DNA of 64,000 nucleotides from Cryphonectria parasitica EP155 (Eukaryota > Ascomycota > Sordariomycetes > Diaporthales > Cryphonectriaceae), in the NCBI RefSeq assembly GCF_011745365.1, contig NW_024468919.1, positions 744,001 to 808,000 on the forward strand. Direction: 5' to 3'. Shown here piece by piece: positions 11,338-20,316 of this stretch (position 1 is the stretch's first letter; each line of letters begins with the position of its first letter). The notes below the pieces were generated by a model. The model was not told the origin of the DNA. It saw nothing but the letters and a program-made list of their open reading frames with translations, and did not search any database. A program made the translations under genes and the position numbers.

Positions 11338-12720
11338 TCACAACAGACGATTCCGGTCCATTAAGAGGGAATTGAAAAAGGGATGTGCGAGTAACTCTTG
11401 TGCGGTCTTCCTACGCTCGGGTAGCTATCCAAGCATATCAGAAGCAAAATCGAGAAACAAATCCTTCTCCTCGCCTGATAGTTCTGTGATTGTATTCGCT
11501 AAGGCCTTTCCTCTTCCAAGGAGATCCCTACGGAAGATTTTATCTAATTTTGGGTAAATATGTAAGTCTCTTCGGGTCCGATATTGTATGGCATCACTTA
11601 CTATCGTCGGCGAAGAACGGGCCGCCCCAGAACTCGTTGATAGTGACGTATTCCTTCCCGTGCATGTCTTTGACGGGTTCCTTGAGTCTATGTGCACGAA
11701 AATATCGCTCCCTGATCACAAGCTCCTCCGGCGGTTCGCCTAACAAGTCGACATAGGCATCATATTCTCCATCTTCGCCAGCTGGTTTTTCAAACAGGTT
11801 AACATCTTCCAAGAGATTCTACATCTATTATCATCAGCATCGCAAAGCCAACCGACCATTATTGACAAGGATCTTACTAACGAGCAAGCCGAGATTCCAA
11901 ATGTCAACACTGCAGGGCCAGGAGCACCCAAGTAGCACCTCTGGAGCACGAAAGTGGTGGGGTTGAATGGCGGAAACATGACCTCTACCCTCATCCAACC
12001 CGGGATAGACGAGACCAAAATCAGCTAATTGGGGCAGCTATCGAGGGCACATAAAGAACCGAAATCAACACGAGAGCTGTAGACCACACGCCCGTCGGTT
12101 CGGACATGCTTAGGTTGAGAGTTGCTCATAAGTAAGGCAACAAAGTCAGTCAGCACTATCTCGTCTTCTAGCGTTACCAAGATGTTATCATCTTTGATGT
12201 CTGACAGTTTCTAGTTAGCGGTGATTGTATAGAGAGTTGAAAGGCTTGCCTGTGTGGATGAGCCTGCACTCCGTATGCAAGAAATTGATAGCCAGAAGGA
12301 GACAGAAGGTGAAGAGCTTGAATATGAGCAGTGGCAGCCTACGGCGTGATAAACGTTTCTGAAGCCGGAAGAGGGTCTCTCTCATGGGCGAAGAAACGAA
12401 ACAGAGATGCACTTCCTTTGGTCCATGCAGCTGAAACTCATCAATATGTTTCCGTATAAATGGCAAACCCTCGTGTGACGAGTCGGCATCGTTGATTCGC
12501 CTCATAGCTTGAATCTCGCGATTCGGATCGATGTTTAGTGCTATGATTTTGATGCAGACATATCGCAACGACAGCTGTCTATACAGGTGTCAGATCGAGT
12601 CGTCAGACAGCAATATAAGGCGCTCACGACTTGAGACTCTCTGCCAACCAAACTGAAGAGCTGGCTCCGAACCCGTGTTTGGCGATAATATGCGGACCCC
12701 GAGTTGCGAAGCACGATTGG
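11338..12720 (-). pseudogene. SRPK-like protein kinase pseudogene
   Basis: A minus-strand SR-protein-kinase-like gene in pieces. An exon ending at 12628 holds the glycine loop (HGFGASSSVWLAESLK). A 49-nt intron leads to exon 12578-12250, with YVCIKIIAL and the alpha-C segment REIQAMRRI. A GC-AG intron (12249-12201) then rebuilds the SRPK catalytic loop IHTDIKDDN. Further on are ADFGLVYPG, HHFRAPEVLLG, VDIWNLGLL, NEFWGGPFF and SGEEKDLFLDFASDMLG. Two defects stand out. The frame shifts by one base near 12035-12050, between RVVYSSRVDFG and QLADFG. At 11425-11427 a TAG replaces the Trp codon expected in the family's xWLPERRKTAQELLAHPF tail; beyond it the frame stays open to 11338. A start codon is not evident. 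SRPKs phosphorylate SR splicing factors; this copy is probably dead. Confidence 0.75.
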
Positions 12721-13929
12721 GAGAGAAAGTGCAGGAGAGCAGGGCTTGTGCATGTCTTATCAGCTGCAGGTCATATGTATATCGACCTAGGGCCCCACAG
12801 CAGGAAAAGGACCGAGGGAGGGGCGTCGTTTTAACTGGCAATTCAAGTTAAATCAACGCCCCCCTGCTCGGCAATTCCCGCAGCACCTCGTATCGACCTC
12901 GCTACGAATTGTGATCATGGAGGACGTGGCAAAGGGTCCTTGTTGCCTGCATCTCCCATCATCCCCATGATGGTTCTCGACAGCTTCCTGTCAGACCAAC
13001 TAGGAACACTTCGAGTGGAGTCTGCTAAATACCAGCAGATTGACCTGGGAGCAGAGGTGTTCATAGCCCTTCTTCAGAATGTAGGAAGACATTGGTCAGT
13101 CGCCAGAGTCTATGGGCGCCTCTGCCACGTCGAGGAGTTAGGAGACGAGCTTGTCACGACCGAACTCTCCAATACGTTGTGCTGCGCGAAGGCGCGGATC
13201 GGACACGATGTGCGGAACCGCATCTTCAAAGGGGGACGATGGCATGGCAGAGACGGGTATGTGTCTAGACCCGTTTTCCCGTGGTATTCGGTCTAATCGA
13301 AGCAAGGTGCCGGGACATATCGACATCGGATGCGCCTCGGTGTTGGCGGAGGGCCGAAGACGAGTCCGAACGGCTTTGGCAATCCCAAAGAGTGCGTTTC
13401 GAGAGGGTTCAATCCATCGATCCGCCCACCAACCAAGTCGTCTCGCAATTCGCGGCTTGCTATCCGGAGGAGGACTGCATTGCCGATCATAAAGGCAGCA
13501 ATGATAAGGATGAGGACGAGGCATCCGAGGAGGGGGATGACGACGATCGTGAAGACAAGGGCAGTTGTTGCGGAGATGACAAATTGGAAGGACTGAGCTC
13601 GGCGAAAATTACGCGGCTGCGGCCTGTTGCGGAGAATATCGTCCATCAAACCATGAGAAATGGGTTCTCAGCCGCATTGCAGTTGCATACTACCGACTTG
13701 ACTTGCTTGACAGGGCAGTTGGAAGACGTGCTGGGCCGAGAGAGCTCCCGAAAGGGCATCGTCGAACGCGGCGATGAGCTTTGGAAGGCAGCGGTCGAGG
13801 TGAGATCCACGGCCAATGTCAAAGCCCAGATTCTTCAGTTGTGCGCAGGCTGCCTCTGGTTCGATCAGTGGGATCGCCGGGTGTCGGAATCTTCTCGATA
13901 TCCCCAGGCAAGGCGAGCAGGGTGCATCA
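12721..13929. other. No confident gene; possible decayed retroelement
   Basis: Frames are open on both strands (for example plus 13281-14051 without an ATG start, minus 13293-13649 with a hydrophobic run), but none shows a family. Since a reverse-transcriptase scrap lies just to the right on the minus strand, this may be the decayed 3' part of the same LINE-like element. That is inference only. Confidence 0.3.
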
Positions 13930-14130
13930 CACGGATCACCAACCAAGTCTGTTACCTGATCGGGAGAAGAGGGCTGCTTGCATTCGTCGCGATGGCCGGT
14001 ACGTCGAAACTCAGCCATATTTCCTGTCTGGTTGACGGGCGCTTTACCTGAAAAGAGGCTCGATGTAGAGCATGAAAAGAATGGGAGAAACTGACGAGCC
14101 TTGCGGAAGTCTGCACTCGAGATCAAAAAC
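13930..14130 (-). mobile_element. Degenerate LINE-type reverse transcriptase fragment
   Basis: The minus strand reads LECRLPQGSSVSPILFMLYI, which matches the LPQGSxxSPxLFxxYI box (RT motif 4/B) of non-LTR retrotransposons of the Tad/I type. Downstream, where FGYADD is expected, the frame reads KYG-stop-VSTY, so the catalytic YADD is destroyed. No other complete RT block is recognisable. It is a relic with unclear borders, probably extending toward 13.7 kb. Confidence 0.5.
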
Positions 14131-14678
14131 GTCCCTAGCAGGCAGGTTGCGACGTGGCCTTGGGTGACATTGCTGGCAAATTGAGTTACTAATGGCAGAA
14201 GAGGCATAACAGCCAAACCATACCATTTCCAGAGCAACCAATGGATCGATTCCTGCCCGGTCAGCTGTGATGTTTATCTGATTTGATGCATGCCGGATGA
14301 CAAAACTACTTTGCAAGTTTCGTGGAAGTCTCGCCCGGCCGTCCCGGGTCGCTCCAGCCAATCGCGCGACTCGCGCGGGTTGTGTGAGCTCTCAACTCCT
14401 ACAGCTCGTGCACCAGGCACCACTGCAGGTCCTTATCTAGGGTTACATACACAGGTAACGGGTACGGTAGGGGACCGACCACATATCCAGCATCAGCTTC
14501 TTACGGTGGTCTGCGCCCCCCAGTGCGATAGCACTATACACCGATGCGGAGGCAGAACATGTCTGATTAGCTAAGATAAAATACTTAGAGGTACCTGGAT
14601 TATTAGTACAGGGGGGCACAGAACCAGGAAACCTAAACTTGTTACGTAATGTCACCGTATGTGTTTATGTTAGCAATA

Positions 14679-14938
14679 CAACCCTCAGGGATTAATTTTC
14701 ACACTTCGCCACCTGAGCAATACATATTCTTGCAGCGAATTTGTTATTTCCTCTCCATTTTAACCAATTTCTATCTTTAAGAAATACTCATTATAAGCAA
14801 GTATTGCGTGAATTCCTGGATTTACTTACTATGTGAGCATTTATTTATTAGAGTAAGGCTGACTTTGAACTGATGTTCCGTCTAGTAACGTATGTACTGC
14901 TTGGGTGGGGAAGTGTGAAAATTAATCCCTGGGGGTTG
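14679..14938. mobile_element. Tc1/mariner-type MITE, 260 bp, TA target duplication
   Basis: Two inverted repeats of about 48 bp, 14679-14726 and 14891-14938, face each other. Each starts CAACCC(T/C)CAGGGATTAATT and continues into TTCACACTTC; about five mismatches separate the copies. Each outer end is flanked by TA (14677-14678 and 14939-14940), the target duplication of Tc1/mariner/pogo elements. The 164-bp AT-rich core codes for nothing. It is a non-autonomous miniature element, inserted about 260 bp upstream of the next gene's ATG. Its terminal repeats differ from those of the Fot1 element near 28 kb, so another transposase must have moved it. Confidence 0.85.
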
Positions 14939-14953
14939 TATAATGTCAGGAGT

Positions 14954-14989
14954 ATTGTCGTTAACCCTATTGTCGTTAACCCTAACCCT
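14954..14989. repeat. Telomere-like repeat (TTAACCCTAACCCT) in a 15-bp direct repeat
   Basis: The 15-bp unit ATTGTCGTTAACCCT occurs twice head to tail (14954-14968, 14969-14983), and AACCCT follows, giving TTAACCCTAACCCT at the end. CCCTAA is the telomere repeat of most filamentous fungi. It starts 14 bp outside the MITE. Confidence 0.7.
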
Positions 14990-15151
14990 CGATACTTATG
15001 TTGACTTCTGATGTGTCCAAGCCCTACCATAGGGCTGCAAGGGGGTTTTGTGCAGCGGGTGAGATATCCCGAAGACGTCTCCCCGCACTGCCCCGCCAAC
15101 AGTTGGAGTCTGAGGGGCGCTAGCATTCCTTTGTCTTGTAGGCATATAAAG

Positions 15152-15193
15152 TCACGCTCCATCAATCACGCTCCATCAATCACGCTCCATCAA
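15152..15193 (+). repeat. Three perfect 14-bp direct repeats before the start codon
   Basis: TCACGCTCCATCAA occurs three times without gaps, ending seven bases before the ATG at 15201. A TATAAA-like sequence (CATATAAAG) lies immediately upstream, so the array sits in the presumed 5' leader or core promoter of the following gene. Confidence 0.9.
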
Positions 15194-15200
15194 ATTCGAT

Positions 15201-17408
15201 ATGGAGGATGAAATCGCAAAACTTCGACAAGAGCTTGCTGAAGCGGAACGCCGGCGAGACGAAGCGGAACAGGTCGTACAGCTACAACTGCTTATACCCT
15301 ATCTTGAGGCCTGCCACTCCCTCAGCCTTGCTATCCAAGTTGTCACCGATCCTTCCTGGACCACTCAAGGCGACACGACGAACCCTGTCGGCCGAATTTA
15401 CCCACGTCAGATCCTCCCATGGAGTGACTTTCCCGCGCGACAAGAGGACATATGGGAATGTCTCTCGGAGCCATCGTTCACTTCGCTGCGGCAGTTCCCA
15501 TCACAACACCAGCTAGACTACGTACAGTCTCTGATCGGGCCCATCAGTAGCGAGCACGGCCTGCGGTACTTCGAGCGCGATACCGTAGAGAATGCAGTAC
15601 AGAAGTTGATCGGCGCGGTCCACGACAATCCGTTGTTGCGCGATCATCTTGGGCTTCGTGGAACCGTGTCCTTCGAGAGCCATACGAACCTTGGCAACAG
15701 CAATAGCAACCAAGACTTGTCGGAGTCTCTGGAACACATGTCTTTGGGCTCAGGTTATGCCGGCCATGCCTCGACGAATCCGACCTCGAGGGCTCGAAGC
15801 AGAACACCGGCGGGCCGACCAACGGCGAGAGGCAAAGGCGCTCGGGCAGACCACTTTTGCATCTACAGCATGTCGGACGGCACGAGCATCCCCAAGACGG
15901 CGATCGAGTACAAGGCGCCGCACAAGCTGACGCAGGACGAGATCGTCACGGGCCTGGCGTCCGAGATCCAGCCAGGACGCGACGTCATCAACAAAGCTGC
16001 AGACGATTTTGCGGCCATGTCGAGGGCGCTTGCCGCTGCCGTGGTCACTCAACTTTTCTCTTATATGGTTGGTAAGGGCATACAATATGGCTATATCTCC
16101 ACGGGACAAGTTTTCGTCTTCCTGCATATCCCGGATGATCCTACCATCGTCTACTACTCTGTGAGTGTGCCAAACCTGGACGTTCTCGAGGACGATGCGA
16201 ACAGGCTGCACCGGATGGCCGTGGCGCAAGTATTTGCCTTTGTGCTGCAGTCCCTACGCGCAGAGGCACCTCCGCAATCGTGGCACGACGCGGCTGCGCG
16301 GCTTGATACCTGGGCAGTGGAGTACGACGATGTGTTGAGCAGGATCCCCGAGACAGTTCGGAAGGGCAACAAGCCTCGTAATTCCCCTTACAAGCCACAG
16401 CGTTGGCGCGGATTTCAGCGTTCCCCGATCAAGACTCAGTCGAGCTGTTATACAGCTGATATTAAGCCTAACCTACGGGATGATAGTGTAGATGATGATG
16501 ATGCTGGCCCTTCCTCACCAGCTGCGGAACGGTCGATGCGCTCAGGCAAACTGCCAGCCGGATCAGGAGCAGCGTCCAGCAGCCAGCAGCAGGGCAGAAG
16601 CAGAGGGGGCCGGGAACAAGTCGACGCAGGTCGAGAGAAAATTCAAGAACGCCCATACTGCAGTCATCAATGCCTTTTTGGCCTGGCTTATGGCAGACCG
16701 ATCGACCAGAGCTGTCCTAACGCTGCAAGGCACGGCTCTACGCACATCAGCCAGGCGACGTTTCTGCAGCTCCTCCGCGCTCAACTGGCTAAGGATCGTG
16801 GCTCTGACGCGGACGCCGTCCCTCTCTACCTGTCTGGCGCTGTCGGAGCGCTCTTCAAGGTGCGATTGTCCGCTTATGGGTATACGCTTGTTGCCAAGGG
16901 TGTGGAAAGACGATACCTGAGGCGTCTGCGGCACGAGGAGCAAATTTATGACCGCCTTCGTCCCGTGCAGGGAAAACATGTTCCTGTGTGTCTTGGCCTA
17001 ATAGAACTGGTCCTGCCATACTACTTCGATTGTCGTGTCTTTCGACACTTCCTCGTACTTAGTTGGGCCGGACGGCCGCTATTCAGCTGCATTGGTCTGC
17101 TAGAAGAGGCGCAACTGATCAGTGCAGTAAAAAGTGCGTTTGCAAGCCTGCATCAGCTCCAGGTCCTCCATGGCGACGCTGAAGCACGCAATCTCACCTA
17201 CGATCAGAACATTATGATCGTCGACTTCGAAAGAGCGGAACTCTACAACCGTCAGCCCCTGGGCTCTACCACCAGAAACAGCGACAGTCGGAAGAGTAAG
17301 GGCGATGCATCACAGAAGGGAAATGCTTTTCAAAAGCGAGACACTGCTTTTGGTAAAGAATTGCAATTAGCCGTGCGTGATGTGTCGAGGCATTGCAGAG
17401 TAGGATGA
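15201..17408 (+). CDS. PD-(D/E)XK nuclease-like plus protein-kinase-like fusion protein
   Basis: One intron-free frame of 735 residues. Residues 1-30 form a charged coiled coil. Residues about 200-360 look like a restriction-endonuclease fold: Asp217, then IEYKAPHKLT with Glu236-x-Lys238, then VVTQLFSYM with a Gln in the place of the accessory nuclease residue. A low-complexity acidic linker follows (about 425-480). Residues about 500-735 are kinase-like: VAKG with a candidate nucleotide-binding Lys, LHGDAEARN (HGD657-659) as catalytic loop, and IVDFERAE (DFE at about 675-677) for DFG. This belongs to a fungal family that I recall as much expanded and always called hypothetical. The nuclease-fold assignment rests on the E-x-K pattern and is an inference. 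Nuclease-kinase fusions are known among Crinkler-type eukaryotic effectors. The gene appears full length, follows a MITE and a telomere-like repeat, and has GC-rich coding sequence. Confidence 0.75.
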   Translation: MEDEIAKLRQELAEAERRRDEAEQVVQLQLLIPYLEACHSLSLAIQVVTDPSWTTQGDTTNPVGRIYPRQILPWSDFPARQEDIWECLSEPSFTSLRQFPSQHQLDYVQSLIGPISSEHGLRYFERDTVENAVQKLIGAVHDNPLLRDHLGLRGTVSFESHTNLGNSNSNQDLSESLEHMSLGSGYAGHASTNPTSRARSRTPAGRPTARGKGARADHFCIYSMSDGTSIPKTAIEYKAPHKLTQDEIVTGLASEIQPGRDVINKAADDFAAMSRALAAAVVTQLFSYMVGKGIQYGYISTGQVFVFLHIPDDPTIVYYSVSVPNLDVLEDDANRLHRMAVAQVFAFVLQSLRAEAPPQSWHDAAARLDTWAVEYDDVLSRIPETVRKGNKPRNSPYKPQRWRGFQRSPIKTQSSCYTADIKPNLRDDSVDDDDAGPSSPAAERSMRSGKLPAGSGAASSSQQQGRSRGGREQVDAGREKIQERPYCSHQCLFGLAYGRPIDQSCPNAARHGSTHISQATFLQLLRAQLAKDRGSDADAVPLYLSGAVGALFKVRLSAYGYTLVAKGVERRYLRRLRHEEQIYDRLRPVQGKHVPVCLGLIELVLPYYFDCRVFRHFLVLSWAGRPLFSCIGLLEEAQLISAVKSAFASLHQLQVLHGDAEARNLTYDQNIMIVDFERAELYNRQPLGSTTRNSDSRKSKGDASQKGNAFQKRDTAFGKELQLAVRDVSRHCRVG

Positions 17409-18090
17409 AGAAGTGTCCTCTGATTGTGTTACAAGGGCTCTGGTGGAGGGCTTGAAATTAGCTTCAGTTTTAACGATAATTGCTAAGCGAGTCTAAGGAG
17501 TGCTTTTTTTTTGGTTCCTCCCTCTTCCTTCTATCAGGTCGTCCTGACCTCGCCCTCTTATAGACGGCGAGGGTTACATTGGTAGTGATGCCTTGATGCC
17601 CAACTGCTCCAGATTCCTGCACGTTGGTCGACGTGTTCACGAAGGATCGTCGCCAACTCATCGTTGCTGAGATGGTGCCAATTTGCCCCCGGCGCTTAAC
17701 TCGGTTGCCATTGTGCTAGGCGCACCCTAGCCGTGTAACAGATTGGTACTACCTGCCTGGCATATGCTGGTATGCAGTTCTTAAAGCTGAAAAGCAATTA
17801 CTTTGTATCTCTTTACTCGTAATCTTAAAAACCATCATCATAAAGCTAATTAGAGGTGCCGTTTGACTGTAATTAAAAAATCTTGCCTTTCTATGAGGAT
17901 GGCGACTTTCGTCCCTGTCAGTATTTTACTGGCCACAGACCTTTATATGGGAGGACTTTCAAAGGAGAGAGTATCGAGGCCTCTTCCAACTGCCTGCCCC
18001 CCTCGAATCTTAAATCGCAATCATCTGGACTCTTCATCCCTGGTCTACCACCTGTGAGTCAGCGAAAACACCGACTTGTGACTTTTGTTG
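17409..18090. other. Intergenic, no gene seen
   Basis: AT-rich in its second half. No supported frame. It lies between two genes whose 3' ends converge. Confidence 0.5.
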
Positions 18091-18678
18091 TTAATAAAGT
18101 GTCCAGTCGTCCGCATCGTCTTCCTCAATGCTATTGCTCTCTCTCGAAATCCAGCGTTCGATAGCCTTATCAGGGTCCTTTGTCCCCGAGATTGCGTGAA
18201 GCGCGCTCTCGACTAGCCGAGTAGACGTCTGCGGGTCTGCGACTTGATCAGCAGCCGGGGCTGTGGCTGCGGCTCTACCCGGGCCTGCGTCGCAGCCCTT
18301 CGCATCTTGCGAGTCGTCCACGTCTGGCACTCGAAGCGTCGCCTCCACCTCGGGCTTGGTACACTCGCCCTCGCTATGCTCGGTCTCATCGGTACTCGAT
18401 AGCCTACCCTCGCTTACTGGCTTCTCAGCAGATCTGGTGGTCCTCGCACTGCCGGCGATCTTCACCAGCGGCACAGAATAAGCCGAAATGGGCTGATCGC
18501 CCTCGCCTTTTACACCACTCTCCTCTCTCTCCCTTTCGGAATCGCAGAAGGAAGGATGGACATAAAACGACCCTGTCGCCGCCGGCGCGCTCGATGACTT
18601 TCGGCATTCCCATGTCGGGACCAGGCTGCGGTACGGGTGGGAAGCCAGCCCCGCTGATGTCCTGCCAGCACGCAGCAT
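18091..18678 (-). CDS. Acidic 3' open frame, possible last exon of the Est1-like gene
   Basis: A 195-codon minus-strand frame without a domain, ending in an acidic tail (NSIEEDDADDWTLY). It lies just downstream of, and in the same register as, the upstream part of the Est1-like gene, with two stop codons near 18680-18693 in between. It could be a terminal exon reached by splicing, or an unrelated frame. An alternative frame here (VATLGKEIDAACWQDIS) joins the Est1-like segment through a GTGAGT...CGCAG intron. I cannot decide between them. Confidence 0.35.
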   Translation of the reverse strand: MLRAGRTSAGLASHPYRSLVPTWECRKSSSAPAATGSFYVHPSFCDSEREREESGVKGEGDQPISAYSVPLVKIAGSARTTRSAEKPVSEGRLSSTDETEHSEGECTKPEVEATLRVPDVDDSQDAKGCDAGPGRAAATAPAADQVADPQTSTRLVESALHAISGTKDPDKAIERWISRESNSIEEDDADDWTLY

Positions 18679-18779
18679 CTATCTCCTTGCCTAGAGTGGC
18701 CACTCTGCGAGGCAGGTATCAGTCTCTGGCAGCGTACCCGACTGTTGTATAGGAGGACCTGTAGGAGCAGCGCCTCTAC

Positions 18780-20316
18780 TCACCCGTATCTGGCCAAATC
18801 TCCTTTGCATTCCATCCAGATCTCCCTGTACCAAGGGACAGTCTCTTCCAGTACAGACATCATGGCATAGGTCAGGCGGATGAAAGTGCTCAAAATTTCC
18901 TGCGATTCTGGGAGCCGTCTGCGCAGGACCTCGAGGAAGGAATGCATGGCCATGCTCCCACATTCTCGCCGGCATGGCGTACTTTGTGACGAGCTCCCGG
19001 AGTGCGAACGATACGTTGGGGTGGCACGATGCTGTGAGAAAGTCATGGTGTTCATACAGTAATATGCGGTGGAGCGAAAGAAGAGCCTGGAACTGTTCCA
19101 CGGCGAGACTGATAGCAAAATAGCCGTCGATAAGCACCCAGGTTTGGTTGCCGACCTTCCTATGCTGGCTCCCGGCATGCAGCGGCCTGCAAGCATCGGC
19201 TGGCGTTCCGGTCCTGGGCTTCTCCGTACTCGTCATTTTGGTATCGGCAAAAGTGGCGACTGCCGTATCTGCCATGTCCTTGCCCGGCCACTCTGCAGCA
19301 ATACCGGTCACCTTAGGAGTTGCCTCTGTCTCCAGGCGAGCCGCCTCCTCGATAGCCGCCTCCCCCTCTTCTCGGGGCGTCTTGTTGGGATCTGCCTGCT
19401 GCGTATAGCCGGAGGTTCTGCGCCGCGCCTCCGCGCCGCCTAGCGTTCCACGCATTCCCGTCAGCCTCGCCTCGGGGTCTGGGTCCGAGTCATTCTTGTC
19501 TTCGTTCTCTTGAGCGGCCTTCTCTGCTTCTTCCCTGGCAGCCTTCTTCTCTGCCGCGGTCTCTAAGTCGAGTAGGAGTGTGTCGACCAGGTTGTATGCG
19601 ACGTCGAGAAGGCTTTTTTGGCCGAGCACTTTTCTGCGACCCTCTTCTCCGATTTCCGCCGTTGTGACCGCGACCAGTTCCTCGCACTCGGGCCATGCTA
19701 GTTCCTCGGCACGCGACTCCAGAGCTACCTGGAATGCAGACAGATAGTCCTCGAGGTTAGGAGATTGAGAACTCTTCTCCGATATATGAGAATTAGCAGA
19801 GGCCTCCCGAGGGGCTGTGGACTGGTCATTCTTATTTCCCCCTACTGTGTCGCCCTGCACCTTGTCAAACCAAGTGCAAACCGTCTTGTATGGCTGCATC
19901 TCGCCATCTTGAAGCAGTACCAACTTGGCTTGCGGAATTTTCTCTAGAAACTTGATGATGTCGAGCGAAATTCCTGTTGAGGACATGTAGTCCTTGTCCA
20001 CGTCTTTGCATTTGGACTCGACCATCACTAAGCCCACATAGATGCTCTTGACTTCGTCTATCAGTTGGGACTGATAGATCGGAGGAAAATCAGGCGGTCG
20101 GATCATCGGTGATAGGTCGCCATTCTCGTCTTCAACGGTCTGGACTTCCGAAGAGACGCCAACACCAAAATCAATTTCCCGGTTGATGATAGTGGCTGTG
20201 TCGACCTCTGCGTTGTTCATCTTGATGTTGTCTTCCTGGCTTTTGGCCCCAGTATTGTTCTTGCCCGGCCGGCGAGACTGTGACGATGCACTTTCGGGAT
20301 CTATCGTGACCAACAT
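18780..20316 (-). pseudogene. Est1-family-like protein, frameshifted
   Basis: The minus strand carries blocks I recognise from a fungal protein family annotated with an Est1-type domain: QSQLIDEVKSIYVGLVMVES, then LIDGYFAISLAVEQFQALLS, YEHHDFLTASCHPNVS, ALRELVTKYAMPARMW, FLEVLRRRLPES and AYAMMSVLEETVP-like text. The register changes by one base near 18950, between RMWEHG and HSFLEVLRRRLP, so no single frame encodes all blocks. About 200 residues of charged low-complexity sequence (AEKKAAREEAEKAAQE and similar) interrupt the family region, and the usual downstream half (KASDKSPTTGRLYHHLA in relatives) is not visible. The first ATG in frame is 20316. Est1 relatives act in telomerase recruitment and RNA decay, but the role of this expanded fungal branch is unknown. 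A damaged copy is most likely. Confidence 0.5.

Noticed and set aside
13281..14051. A 256-codon plus-strand frame
   Set aside because: First codon is GTG, there is no domain, and it is antisense to the reverse-transcriptase relic.
15857..16075. Short plus-strand frame inside the nuclease-kinase gene
   Set aside because: An out-of-frame shadow of a clear 735-codon gene.
19490..19696. Arg-rich minus-strand frame that looks like an SR protein
   Set aside because: It is the shifted frame of the Glu/Ala-rich insertion of the Est1-like gene.
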